Source: a virus | Direction: 5' to 3' (one strand) | Length of the DNA: 38,394 nt | Virus record (IMG/VR): IMGVR_UViG_3300046000_006439 | Span: 1 to 38,394 of that record | Part shown: one piece after another, positions 13,600 through 20,150 of the stretch | How positions within the stretch are numbered: the stretch's first letter is position 1 | How the letters are laid out: every line of letters begins with the position of its first letter | Program-made: the position numbers and the translations under genes | Notes under the pieces: model-generated | Seen by the model: the letters and a program-made list of their open reading frames with translations, nothing else | Told to the model about the DNA's origin: nothing | Databases searched by the model: none

Positions 13600-14679
13600 A
13601 TGAGCACCACCGATCCCGTCATTTTTGAAGGTCGCCGCGTTTCGCTATTCCAAGACGGATCGCGAGGCTGGCGCATCCGTAGCCGTTCCGCGCATCTCAA
13701 GATTGACATGATCCTTGGTCACGGCCCAGAGTCGTGGGCGCGAAAAAGAGCGCGTGAGGTGCTGGAATCCGGCGAGCATAAAAAGGCGACTGTGAGCAAG
13801 GGGACGCTGAAAGAGTTGGTTGCAGCGTATGAGGCGATGCCCAAACGCGCCGGCAAGGCGGCATCCAAGATCGCCGTTTACCGTTTGACCTCCTGCGTTC
13901 GCCTCGTCCTGGCTCGCGAGCTTGATTCCGTGAAGGTGTCGGAGATCAACGCAGCATTCTGGATGGCATACATCGCCAAACGCCAAGGATTGGAAGTTGC
14001 CGACATCGCCACAAGGCGCGTCGAGAATACCGCGATCAATGCCGCCATGCGTTGCGCTGCCTCGATCTTCATCCCGCGCCTGCGTCCAGCTTTCGCCGGC
14101 GCTGGTATCATCATCGCGCCCGACGCTACGGTGATTCAGTGGCTCCCCACGATTCGCGGAGACAAGCCGGAGGTCGTGGACATGGAGACGGCATGGAGAG
14201 CAATGGAGCGCGGCCCGCTCTGGCTTGCTCTTGGCCTTGCGCGGTTCGCGGGATTGCGCAGGGATGAGGTAGAGCACGCAACAGCGGCGTGGATACAGGT
14301 TGACGGCGCGGCGGTGTATGTCGTGCTCCAAGACCGGCCAAACGAGGGATGGCTCTCAAAGACTGGCAGGAAGTATCGCGCCCTTGTCATTGACCCAGAC
14401 CTTGCCGCAACTCTCCGCGCCTGCCCTCCCGGTTACATCGTCCAGCCTGCCGCCGTTGATCGCTCCAAATGGTTCGCGCAGATCCCGCAGCGATGGATGC
14501 GCCAATTCACCACCGCTCGCCAGCCCTTGCACCGCCTGCGCGGCTTGTATGCTGATGCCGTTGCTAGTCTAACGAGCGATGCGATCACGGCGCGACTGGC
14601 AGGAGTTAAAGCGGCAAGCGAGGCGTTAGGGCATACCAGCACGAAAACCACCGAAAACCACTATTTGACCGCTCAGTGA
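13600..14679 (+). CDS. int: Tyrosine integrase, 359 aa
   Basis: All catalytic residues of a tyrosine recombinase are visible: Arg in FAGLRRDE (R220), Lys in KTGRKYR (K254), HxxR in PLHRLRGL (H311, R314), His in LGHTSTKT (H345) and the nucleophile in ENHYL (Y355). The N-terminal 60 residues likely bind arm sites and residues about 65-160 form the core-binding domain. I start at the ATG at 13600 (context AACAACCATG); an upstream in-frame TTG lies inside the arm repeats. It inserts the phage at tRNA-Leu through the adjacent attP. Confidence 0.95.
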   Translation: MSTTDPVIFEGRRVSLFQDGSRGWRIRSRSAHLKIDMILGHGPESWARKRAREVLESGEHKKATVSKGTLKELVAAYEAMPKRAGKAASKIAVYRLTSCVRLVLARELDSVKVSEINAAFWMAYIAKRQGLEVADIATRRVENTAINAAMRCAASIFIPRLRPAFAGAGIIIAPDATVIQWLPTIRGDKPEVVDMETAWRAMERGPLWLALGLARFAGLRRDEVEHATAAWIQVDGAAVYVVLQDRPNEGWLSKTGRKYRALVIDPDLAATLRACPPGYIVQPAAVDRSKWFAQIPQRWMRQFTTARQPLHRLRGLYADAVASLTSDAITARLAGVKAASEALGHTSTKTTENHYLTAQ

Positions 14680-14708
14680 AAATAAATGCAGAAAAGAATG
14701 ATTTCCGT

Positions 14709-14736
14709 TTGACAGGTTTCAAAGAGCCGCTAGACT
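14709..14736 (+). promoter_or_regulatory. Sigma70-type promoter for the plus-strand cassette
   Basis: TTGACA (14709-14714), a 16-base spacer and TAGACT (14731-14736, four of six matches to TATAAT) precede four small rightward genes. The first ATG is 37 bases after the -10 element. A separate promoter so placed is typical of moron genes expressed in the lysogen. Confidence 0.6.
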
Positions 14737-14772
14737 CCGGTTGTCAAAGCAAACAAAACGCCACACGCCACC

Positions 14773-15000
14773 ATGAAAACAACAGAAACAACTCAAGCAA
14801 AACTTGCCGCTCTTTATGCCCGCGTTACCCTTGAGACGTTGATAGAGTCATTTGAGGCAACCGACTCAATGCACAATCCAGAAATCCCAACAGTTCGCGG
14901 TTGGATGATGGATGAAATGGAGCGCCGCAATCCAGAGGCTTTTGAGAATTGGATGATGGATGAAAAATGCCCACCTGCTCGCCAATACTTTCTGAACTAA
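14773..15000 (+). CDS. Small cargo protein, 75 aa
   Basis: Unrecognised acidic protein, helical in its first half (KLAALYARVTLETLIESFEA) and with a near-repeat WMMDEMERR / WMMDEKCPP. It starts in the context ACGCCACCATG after a good promoter. It is the first gene of a four-gene rightward cassette that runs against the surrounding leftward operons, so a lysogen-expressed accessory role is plausible. Confidence 0.6.
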   Translation: MKTTETTQAKLAALYARVTLETLIESFEATDSMHNPEIPTVRGWMMDEMERRNPEAFENWMMDEKCPPARQYFLN

Positions 15001-15050
15001 TCAACTCACAGGGGCGCGGCTGTAACGCGCAACAATAAACGAAAACCACT

Positions 15051-15251
15051 ATGAAGACATTAAAACTTGGCCGCACAGACACGGCGGCATATACCTTTGT
15101 GGCAGTCGCCGGATTGCATGAGATTGAAAAGACCATCTCCGCACCCGACCAGAAAACCGCACGCCGCGAATTTTGGGAATCACTTACAGACGGCCAGCGC
15201 GACTCTACCGAGTCAGTTGAGCTTCTCGACGTTGAACGCTTTAACCTATGA
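15051..15251 (+). CDS. Small cargo protein, 66 aa
   Basis: A small mixed alpha/beta protein (AAYTFVAVAGLHEIEKTI, then QKTARREFWESLTDGQRDS) of unknown function. It starts 50 bases after the preceding stop in the context AACCACTATG and overlaps the next gene by ATGA, so the two are probably translated together. No motif points to a role. Confidence 0.6.
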   Translation: MKTLKLGRTDTAAYTFVAVAGLHEIEKTISAPDQKTARREFWESLTDGQRDSTESVELLDVERFNL

Positions 15252-15424
15252 CCTCCAAACGCGGCGGCAAACGCGAAGGCGCGGGAAGAAAGCCCGCTGC
15301 CGATCCCGCAAGGCATCGCGGTATCCGTTGCACTGATGGCGGGTGGCAATGGCTCAAGCAGCAAGCGGCAAAGGCTGGTGCGTCCAGCGTTGGAAAATGG
15401 GCGGATATGAAAGGGAAACCATGA
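15248..15424 (+). CDS. Basic GRKP-type small phage protein, 58 aa
   Basis: The sequence opens with a Lys/Arg/Gly-rich stretch (KRGGKREGAGRKP) and then a short helical domain (WQWLKQQAAKAG). Proteins with this GAGRKP-type start followed by a small helical domain are common in phages; they resemble AT-hook-like or RHH-like DNA-associated proteins, but their role is not known to me. Both ends overlap neighbours by ATGA, which supports the gene being real despite its size. Confidence 0.6.
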   Translation: MTSKRGGKREGAGRKPAADPARHRGIRCTDGGWQWLKQQAAKAGASSVGKWADMKGKP

Positions 15425-15708
15425 AAACACTCTACGCACTCGCGGGCATTTCCTGCGCTATCATTCCTGCCGCCTGCGCGATTGCGTGCGGCGGCAACGC
15501 TTACCTCATCGCAGGCTTTGCGCTCACGCTTATTGGAGGCGGCGGTGTCGGATGGCTACTCAATGAGTGCGCTAACCGTGACGGCGTTGCCACTTTTGAA
15601 GCGTCTCCGACAGTTGCGGAGAGTCTCCATCGTTCAAAATACACGCGCAGTCCGCGTGTTCGCAGCATACCCACGTCACGCCCGCTTCGTGATGGACTCC
15701 CAGCGTAG
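15421..15708 (+). CDS. Small membrane protein, 95 aa
   Basis: Two hydrophobic segments, residues about 4-20 (LYALAGISCAIIPAACAIA) and 27-45 (AYLIAGFALTLIGGGGVGW), suggest two membrane spans, with a polar, Ser/Arg-rich C-terminal half. The start overlaps the preceding stop (ATGA). The last 137 bases overlap, in the opposite direction, a minus-strand gene at 15572-15784. Either both are real or the C-terminal half here is non-essential read-through. Confidence 0.5.
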   Translation: MKTLYALAGISCAIIPAACAIACGGNAYLIAGFALTLIGGGGVGWLLNECANRDGVATFEASPTVAESLHRSKYTRSPRVRSIPTSRPLRDGLPA

Positions 15709-15784
15709 CAACCTTACGCTTTTTGCAGCGAGCGGTGGCGGTGAAATGCGCGGCGATGCGCTCAAATTCGGATAGGTCAGACAT
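15572..15784 (-). CDS. Small Cys/His-rich protein, 70 aa
   Basis: The ATG at 15784 overlaps the stop of the small membrane protein gene. Cysteines and histidines are clustered (ARCKKRK, GVHHEAG, WVCCEHADCACIL), which suggests a small zinc-binding domain. It is the last leftward gene of the lysis/accessory operon and overlaps convergently with the plus-strand cassette. Function unknown. Confidence 0.55.
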   Translation of the reverse strand: MSDLSEFERIAAHFTATARCKKRKVATLGVHHEAGVTWVCCEHADCACILNDGDSPQLSETLQKWQRRHG

Positions 15785-15872
15785 GCAAGCAGTCCGGCCA
15801 ATGGTCGAAATGGCAGAGCATGACAATGACGGCAGCAAAGCCGATAATCGTGCAGATGGTTTCAGCGTTCAT
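15777..15872 (-). CDS. Tiny membrane protein after endolysin, 31 aa
   Basis: This 31-residue frame starts at 15872 just after the endolysin stop and encodes one hydrophobic helix (ICTIIGFAAVIVMLCHF). It overlaps the next gene by eight bases. Size, position and composition fit an accessory lysis or spanin-like peptide, but no lipobox is visible. It is a candidate gene supported mainly by its neat fit between neighbours. Confidence 0.45.
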   Translation of the reverse strand: MNAETICTIIGFAAVIVMLCHFDHWPDCLHV

Positions 15873-15878
15873 AGTTGG

Positions 15879-16496
15879 TTAGAATACATCAGCGCCAGCG
15901 GATTTACGGCGGCGCATTTCTGCGAGCATCTCGCTTTCTTTCATGCCTTTTGCCCAAACTGGGCGGAGTTGGAAATGAGGTTGATCTTGGATGCTCGACC
16001 AGTCGCCGCCCCACTCAAAGCCAAGTGCTTTACCGAGTTGTCCAACGGTTTTATAGGCGGGTGATTCGTCGATATATTTACCATCAGTCGAGAACACGCC
16101 GACATCAAAAGCAACGCCGAAATTGTGGTTGGAGTAGCCTCCGCGAGCATTGGTCACGACTTTGCCGGATGACGAGCGTCCTTGAGCATAAAGCGAGTTT
16201 TGCTCGTCGTATGTCCGCAAGCCGGATATGACTTTGATCTTGATGCCTTTGGTGGATGCGGATTGCACAAGTTGACGGGCTTTATCGCGGAGTCGTGGAT
16301 GCAATGTTGAGATCACGCGTTCGCTGCGATCGTCCACCAGTCCGGCTTCTGGCGTTGGGTCAGGCTTTGGTTGTGGGATCGGTTGCTTTGGCGGCAACGC
16401 CTTATCCAGCGCGGCGAGCGTTACGTTGCCAGGCTCTCCGTCAGGCAGCACGCCAAGACGGGTCTGGATAAGGATTGTGAATGCTTTCGGTGTCAT
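15879..16496 (-). CDS. Endolysin, M15 peptidase (VanY/L,D-peptidase type)
   Basis: The 205-aa protein has an N-terminal segment resembling a short peptidoglycan-binding unit (residues 1-33), a Pro-rich linker (PPKQPIPQPKPDPTPE, 35-50) and an M15 zinc peptidase. Zinc ligands are H124 and D131 in SNHNFGVAFD and H174 in DQPHFQL, with the SGLRTYDEQ motif preceding. M15 endolysins cut peptide cross-links in peptidoglycan. The start overlaps the previous stop by ATGA (16493-16496). No signal peptide is present, so release should depend on a holin. Confidence 0.9.
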   Translation of the reverse strand: MTPKAFTILIQTRLGVLPDGEPGNVTLAALDKALPPKQPIPQPKPDPTPEAGLVDDRSERVISTLHPRLRDKARQLVQSASTKGIKIKVISGLRTYDEQNSLYAQGRSSSGKVVTNARGGYSNHNFGVAFDVGVFSTDGKYIDESPAYKTVGQLGKALGFEWGGDWSSIQDQPHFQLRPVWAKGMKESEMLAEMRRRKSAGADVF

Positions 16497-17143
16497 GGTC
16501 TGTCGTCGTCTAACTTGTTGTGGTATTGCGCGTCGAGCAGGATATTCACACATGCGCCGATGTGGGCGAGATGCGATTGCCCGCTTTCCTCGTCGTTGTC
16601 TTGGCGCTCATGCCATGCGGCAAGATGTCGCTGAATGGCTGAGATGTAGGTGGACGCGCAGACTTTGGTTTTGCGCCAGTTCCACGGCCCGTATTTGTTC
16701 GCGCCGAGTCCATGAACCCATGCGATAGCCAGCAACGCACGCGGTGGAAGTAGCCACATCGGAGACTTGGTCTTGCCAATCGCGCCTTTTGGATCTGTGC
16801 CGATGAGCGCCGGCGTCGACGCTTCCACGACCTCGAAATGAATCGGGATGCCGCGCCATTTCGCAAGCGCAACCTCGGCACTTGCGCCCTTGCTTTTCTC
16901 CCATCCCGCGAGCGCATAGAGCGCATCGGCGCGCATCACTGCGGCAATGTCTCGATCCATTGCGTCGCGCAGAAACTCAATCGTCACTTCGGACTTGTCA
17001 GGATCGAAACCAAGCTCGCGATCCATGTCGGCGGGACTAATGACTTCCCAATCGCGCTCAAGATCGTTTCGCGCCTGATCGAATGCGTCGAAATTGTAGC
17101 GAGGATAACCCGTCATTGGACCCGCGATGTAGATGGAGGGCAT
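16493..17143 (-). CDS. DUF4406 + MazG-like (DUF5664) nucleotide-metabolism fusion
   Basis: Residues 1 to about 105 begin MPSIYIAGPMTGYPRYNFDA, the signature of DUF4406, related to nucleoside 2-deoxyribosyltransferases. Residues about 115-216 match the DUF5664 family, described as dATP/dGTP diphosphohydrolase-like, with KYGPWNWR, the helix IQRHLAAWHERQDNDEESGQ and HLAHIGACVNILL, whose Glu/Asp residues would bind metal. The fusion presumably adjusts the nucleotide pool during infection. There is no PurZ or Z-specific polymerase gene in the window, so a 2-aminoadenine genome is not supported. Confidence 0.8.
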   Translation of the reverse strand: MPSIYIAGPMTGYPRYNFDAFDQARNDLERDWEVISPADMDRELGFDPDKSEVTIEFLRDAMDRDIAAVMRADALYALAGWEKSKGASAEVALAKWRGIPIHFEVVEASTPALIGTDPKGAIGKTKSPMWLLPPRALLAIAWVHGLGANKYGPWNWRKTKVCASTYISAIQRHLAAWHERQDNDEESGQSHLAHIGACVNILLDAQYHNKLDDDRP

Positions 17144-18111
17144 CAGTAAACCCTCCCGTCGATGATCTTGTGATTGGCAACAAAGTAATCATCCGAGTGG
17201 TTGATCTCAACGGTTGCAAATCCATGATTCCATCGGTTCGTGATAGCGTAATCTGGCGAGAGGTCACACAAGCATCCGAGGCTCCAATTATTCGTGAGTT
17301 TCTTCTGCAATCCGGTTGCTTCGATGTTTTCGGATGTCTTGTGGAAGTGTCCACACATCGCCGTCTCGTCGAGCTTGAGCCATAGCCAGCGCGCAGGATT
17401 CACGCCACCGCCCTTTGGCAGCTCATGCCCGTGGATGACAGGAAGCTTGCCGAGGCGTGTGATTTGCAACGACTCAACAAGCTCAATGCCCATGTCATCG
17501 AATTTCAAGAACGATTGTATTTTGAACTCTGGAATACCGAGAACAACTGGCGCATTCTTTGTTAGGTATCGTTCAACCCGCGTCTCATGGTTGCCGATTT
17601 TGTAGAGGATGCGCGCCTTCGGGAATTGAGCGCGGAGATAGAAAAGGAACTGGCGCAGCGAATCCAACTCCTCCGACATCAGCCTGCGTGGATCTTTCGA
17701 GTGATCAGATGCCGCATAAAAGTCTCCAACATCTCCATTGAGCAGGATGATGGTTGGATTCTGTTTCTTCCCGTGCTCGATGGCAGTCTTAAGCGCCTTA
17801 ACGTCATGGTAAGGAATATGAATATCAGACAGAATCAGAATGCGATTCTTGCCGCTGATGACGAAATCTTCACGCGGAGTTGCGAGCGTTTTCGGCATGA
17901 TATTCTTCTGCCATCCGAGCGGACGGACTGCGCTTTTGTCTGCCGCCTTGCGATCTCCAAACGCTCCGCGAAGAGTGCGGATGACGTTTCTAGCGCTCTC
18001 GGAGTTTGGGAAAACCTTAGGCTGCTCCTTGTTCATCGCCCGCGCAATCGTGCGGTTTTCGGCGTCGGGAAAGCGCGTGATGTAGTCCCTTGCGATCTGT
18101 ATTTTTGTCAT
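17143..18111 (-). CDS. Calcineurin-like metallophosphoesterase, 322 aa
   Basis: The core motifs of the metallophosphatase fold are in order: DIH (residues 96-98), GD at 126-127, GNHE, GHE and GHFH towards the C-terminus. The first 80 residues form a helical, partly basic N-terminal extension with a possible HTH. The start is the ATG at 18111, three bases after a CTAAC word that overlaps the preceding stop. Phage members may act on nucleotides, RNA or protein phosphates; the substrate cannot be read from sequence. Confidence 0.88.
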   Translation of the reverse strand: MTKIQIARDYITRFPDAENRTIARAMNKEQPKVFPNSESARNVIRTLRGAFGDRKAADKSAVRPLGWQKNIMPKTLATPREDFVISGKNRILILSDIHIPYHDVKALKTAIEHGKKQNPTIILLNGDVGDFYAASDHSKDPRRLMSEELDSLRQFLFYLRAQFPKARILYKIGNHETRVERYLTKNAPVVLGIPEFKIQSFLKFDDMGIELVESLQITRLGKLPVIHGHELPKGGGVNPARWLWLKLDETAMCGHFHKTSENIEATGLQKKLTNNWSLGCLCDLSPDYAITNRWNHGFATVEINHSDDYFVANHKIIDGRVY

Positions 18112-18115
18112 GTGG

Positions 18116-18358
18116 TTAGGAGTCTGTTTTGCGGTATCCCTGCTTCCAAAGGGCATTGCCCATGATTCGTCCGGCGTGTAAAACTTTTGCCTCTTCCCAT
18201 TCGGGCGCGATGTGGTGAATTATTTCGTGACACACGACTTCCAGCCGTTTCTTGCCCGTTAGACGCGGGTCAATTTCAATCGTGCCATCGTTCCAGCAAA
18301 GACCATGAGCGCCGTGCCTGCCGAGTTTCCGCTCTGTGATGGTTGGCGCTTTCGGCAT
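18116..18358 (-). CDS. Small HExxH metalloprotease-like protein, 80 aa
   Basis: Residues 44-48 read HEIIH within VVCHEIIHHIAPEWEEAK, a zinc-metalloprotease motif on a predicted helix. At 80 residues it is a minimal protein similar in outline to small SprT-like or phage-encoded HExxH proteins; the third ligand is uncertain (a Glu in PEWEEAK is the obvious candidate). It starts in the CACCACATG context. Its substrate is unknown. Confidence 0.7.
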   Translation of the reverse strand: MPKAPTITERKLGRHGAHGLCWNDGTIEIDPRLTGKKRLEVVCHEIIHHIAPEWEEAKVLHAGRIMGNALWKQGYRKTDS

Positions 18359-18371
18359 GTGGTGCAGTTGA

Positions 18372-18473
18372 TTATTCCTCGCGGTTTTCGAGTCCTTGAA
18401 GCGCGAGATAAAACGCCATCAGCGTGAACAGTATCGTTGCAACTGCTGCAATAATTGAGCCGATTAGGATCAT
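18372..18473 (-). CDS. Tiny membrane protein, 33 aa
   Basis: This short frame starts in the AACACCACATG context shared with other genes and encodes a single membrane helix (ILIGSIIAAVATILFTLMAF) with a short charged tail ending ENREE. It lies between the holin candidate and the protease-like gene and could be a lysis accessory peptide. Support is its composition, start context and position. Confidence 0.5.
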   Translation of the reverse strand: MILIGSIIAAVATILFTLMAFYLALQGLENREE

Positions 18474-18500
18474 GTGGTGTTCTTCGTGTGGTGTGAGGTT

Positions 18501-18731
18501 TTAGCCTTTGTAACTGTTGTTGGCGATGCCGTCATCAGCGAGATCACCGATTCGGTTTGTGGTGTCCTTGATGACGCTAGCACCCGCGAACGCGAGCGCG
18601 GCATATCCTGCGTATTGCATTGGAAGCATTCCAATGACCGGAAGCGATGCCGCACCCGTGACAATGGATGCGGTTTTTGTCAGGAGAGATAACCAGAGCA
18701 TGAATTTCTTTTTCATATCGTCTTGCGTCAT
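18501..18731 (-). CDS. Holin candidate, 76 aa
   Basis: The protein begins with a charged MTQDDMKKK stretch, has a hydrophobic region at about residues 10-50 that can form two short spans (MLWLSLLTKTASIVTG and MQYAGYAALAFAGASVI), and ends in a polar tail. Size and topology are those of small phage holins. It overlaps the preceding gene by ATGA and is upstream of the endolysin in the same operon. Confidence 0.6.
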   Translation of the reverse strand: MTQDDMKKKFMLWLSLLTKTASIVTGAASLPVIGMLPMQYAGYAALAFAGASVIKDTTNRIGDLADDGIANNSYKG

Positions 18732-18976
18732 TTGTCAAAACAATCAGCGGCTGCAAGATCACTGTAAATGGTCGAGGGATTGATTGCGCTGGACTTCATG
18801 GCGCGGATGACTGCGATCTCTACGTCATGCCTCGCAACAGTGGATGTAACCCAAACACCCCACGACATCAGCGCCACCGTCTGCGCTGAGATGAGCGCCA
18901 CACATGCGCCTGCCATGATTTTGTGAACCATTCCCACGCGCATGATTGCGTTGCCGTTTTCATCGATGATGCTCAT
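18728..18976 (-). CDS. Single-span membrane protein, lysis-associated, 82 aa
   Basis: A polar N-terminus is followed by one strong membrane segment (residues about 20-47, IMAGACVALISAQTVALMSW) and a polar helix containing VARHDVEIAVIRAMK. This is the layout of several phage lysis accessory proteins (antiholin or i-spanin like), and it is coupled by ATGA to the holin candidate. The assignment to a specific role is uncertain. Confidence 0.55.
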   Translation of the reverse strand: MSIIDENGNAIMRVGMVHKIMAGACVALISAQTVALMSWGVWVTSTVARHDVEIAVIRAMKSSAINPSTIYSDLAAADCFDK

Positions 18977-19422
18977 GTGAGGATTTCGGTTTTGCGCGCT
19001 CCGCTGATGATTCCGGCAGATGCCAGCGCTGTTAGGCCGTCAATGATTCGTTGATCGTCGGCGCGCACGGTCGCTGTCCACATGGTCAGCTCTTTGTCGA
19101 GCATCCTGATTCCAATGTTCGCGCTTGTGATGATTCCGGCTTTTTCTTCGGTGGTGAACTCGGCCCAGAACTCAGCTTTGGACGGCCATGCTTTCACGGC
19201 AGGCGGCAGCGCTTCAACCTGCCATCCGTAATGCACGGTGCAGGCAGCGGCGTCGATTGTCTCGGTGCCAGTGAGTCGATGTGTGAGCGGGTCGAACGCG
19301 GGCGCATCGTCACGCGTCACGTTCATGGTGAGGTAGTCGGATGACAAGCCAGATACGGTATCATCATCGCTGCGAGGATATGCGCAAAGCTCCTGCGTGG
19401 TTGTGTTGAAAAGCAACTTCAT
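18973..19422 (-). CDS. Tail-tip accessory protein, 149 aa
   Basis: The C-terminal half (AEFTTEEKAGIITSANIGIR through TALASAGIISGARKTEILT) matches the pattern of short proteins found after tail fibres, with a helical domain ending in (A/G)GIxxxARxxxIL. The N-terminal half is strand-like and could bind the fibre. It follows the LamG-type protein with an ATGA overlap. Such proteins are thought to be structural or fibre-assembly proteins. Confidence 0.55.
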   Translation of the reverse strand: MKLLFNTTTQELCAYPRSDDDTVSGLSSDYLTMNVTRDDAPAFDPLTHRLTGTETIDAAACTVHYGWQVEALPPAVKAWPSKAEFWAEFTTEEKAGIITSANIGIRMLDKELTMWTATVRADDQRIIDGLTALASAGIISGARKTEILT

Positions 19423-20150
19423 GAGTCGGGATGGGCTGCGGTTGGGATGGTATTAGCGCGGGCAACGCCTTTAGTGATGCGGAGATCGTCGATATAACCT
19501 TTACCGAATGCACCACTGACGGATGCATAATTCATTCTTAGTTCTTGATTGGCGCCAATGGTTACCGAAGAACCGTAGGTGCCTTGGGATGTGCCGTTGA
19601 TGAACAGTTCACAAGTGCTGCCGCTGCGTCGAGCCATGATAAATTGCCATGCGTCATTTTTCCCCGACCATGAAGCGATCACCATATTCACGCCACCGTT
19701 GCCAAAGTATAAAGAGCCACTGATTAGGGTCACATAAAAAGTATTTCCTTGCAGCGCAACACCGCATCCGTCGGGGTCTGTTGAGTCGCTTTTCAGCCAA
19801 AACTCGACAGTGAAATCTGTGCCTGTGCCGAATGAGAAATCAGCGGAGGAGGCGCATGATCCGTAATCATCTGTGCCGTCGGTCAGAAGCGATGCCGTGC
19901 CGAACTTGGGCGTCGTGGTGCTGAGTGCCGCGCCGCTGTTCAGAGTGATCGCGCGGGCGTAACTCGATGAGTCTGTTGTCGTCGTGGCTCCATTTGTGCC
20001 ATCGAAATGGGCGAGTAGAACAACGCTGGCAAAATCGGGATCACTGCCGCCACCCGCGACGACAAATAAATATGGGTTGATGATGAACCCGAACGCGGGA
20101 CAAGCCGCAGCAAGCCATACGATTGCGATGATATGAGAAAGTGTTTTCAT
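19419..20150 (-). CDS. LamG/concanavalin-like surface protein with signal peptide
   Basis: Residues 1-21 form a Sec signal peptide (MKTLSHIIAIVWLAAACPAF, cleavage near AFG|F). Residues about 40-243 are a LamG-3 type jelly-roll: VVLLAHFDGTNG, FTVEFWLKS, WQFIMARRSGSTCELFINGT and FGKGYIDDLRITKGVAR are characteristic. Such domains bind glycans and are frequent in phage fibres and receptor-binding proteins. An exported version in a virion operon is unusual: the protein may be attached to the host surface, or to virions after export. Confidence 0.85.
   Translation of the reverse strand: MKTLSHIIAIVWLAAACPAFGFIINPYLFVVAGGGSDPDFASVVLLAHFDGTNGATTTTDSSSYARAITLNSGAALSTTTPKFGTASLLTDGTDDYGSCASSADFSFGTGTDFTVEFWLKSDSTDPDGCGVALQGNTFYVTLISGSLYFGNGGVNMVIASWSGKNDAWQFIMARRSGSTCELFINGTSQGTYGSSVTIGANQELRMNYASVSGAFGKGYIDDLRITKGVARANTIPTAAHPDS

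Noticed and set aside
14825-15439. Minus-strand 204-aa frame opposite the plus-strand cassette
   Set aside because: It has low-complexity shadow composition, crosses several well-coupled plus-strand genes and the promoter-linked cassette explains the region better.
16493-17143. Evidence for a 2-aminoadenine (Z) genome
   Set aside because: A MazG-like domain is present, but no PurZ-type synthetase or specialised polymerase is in the window.
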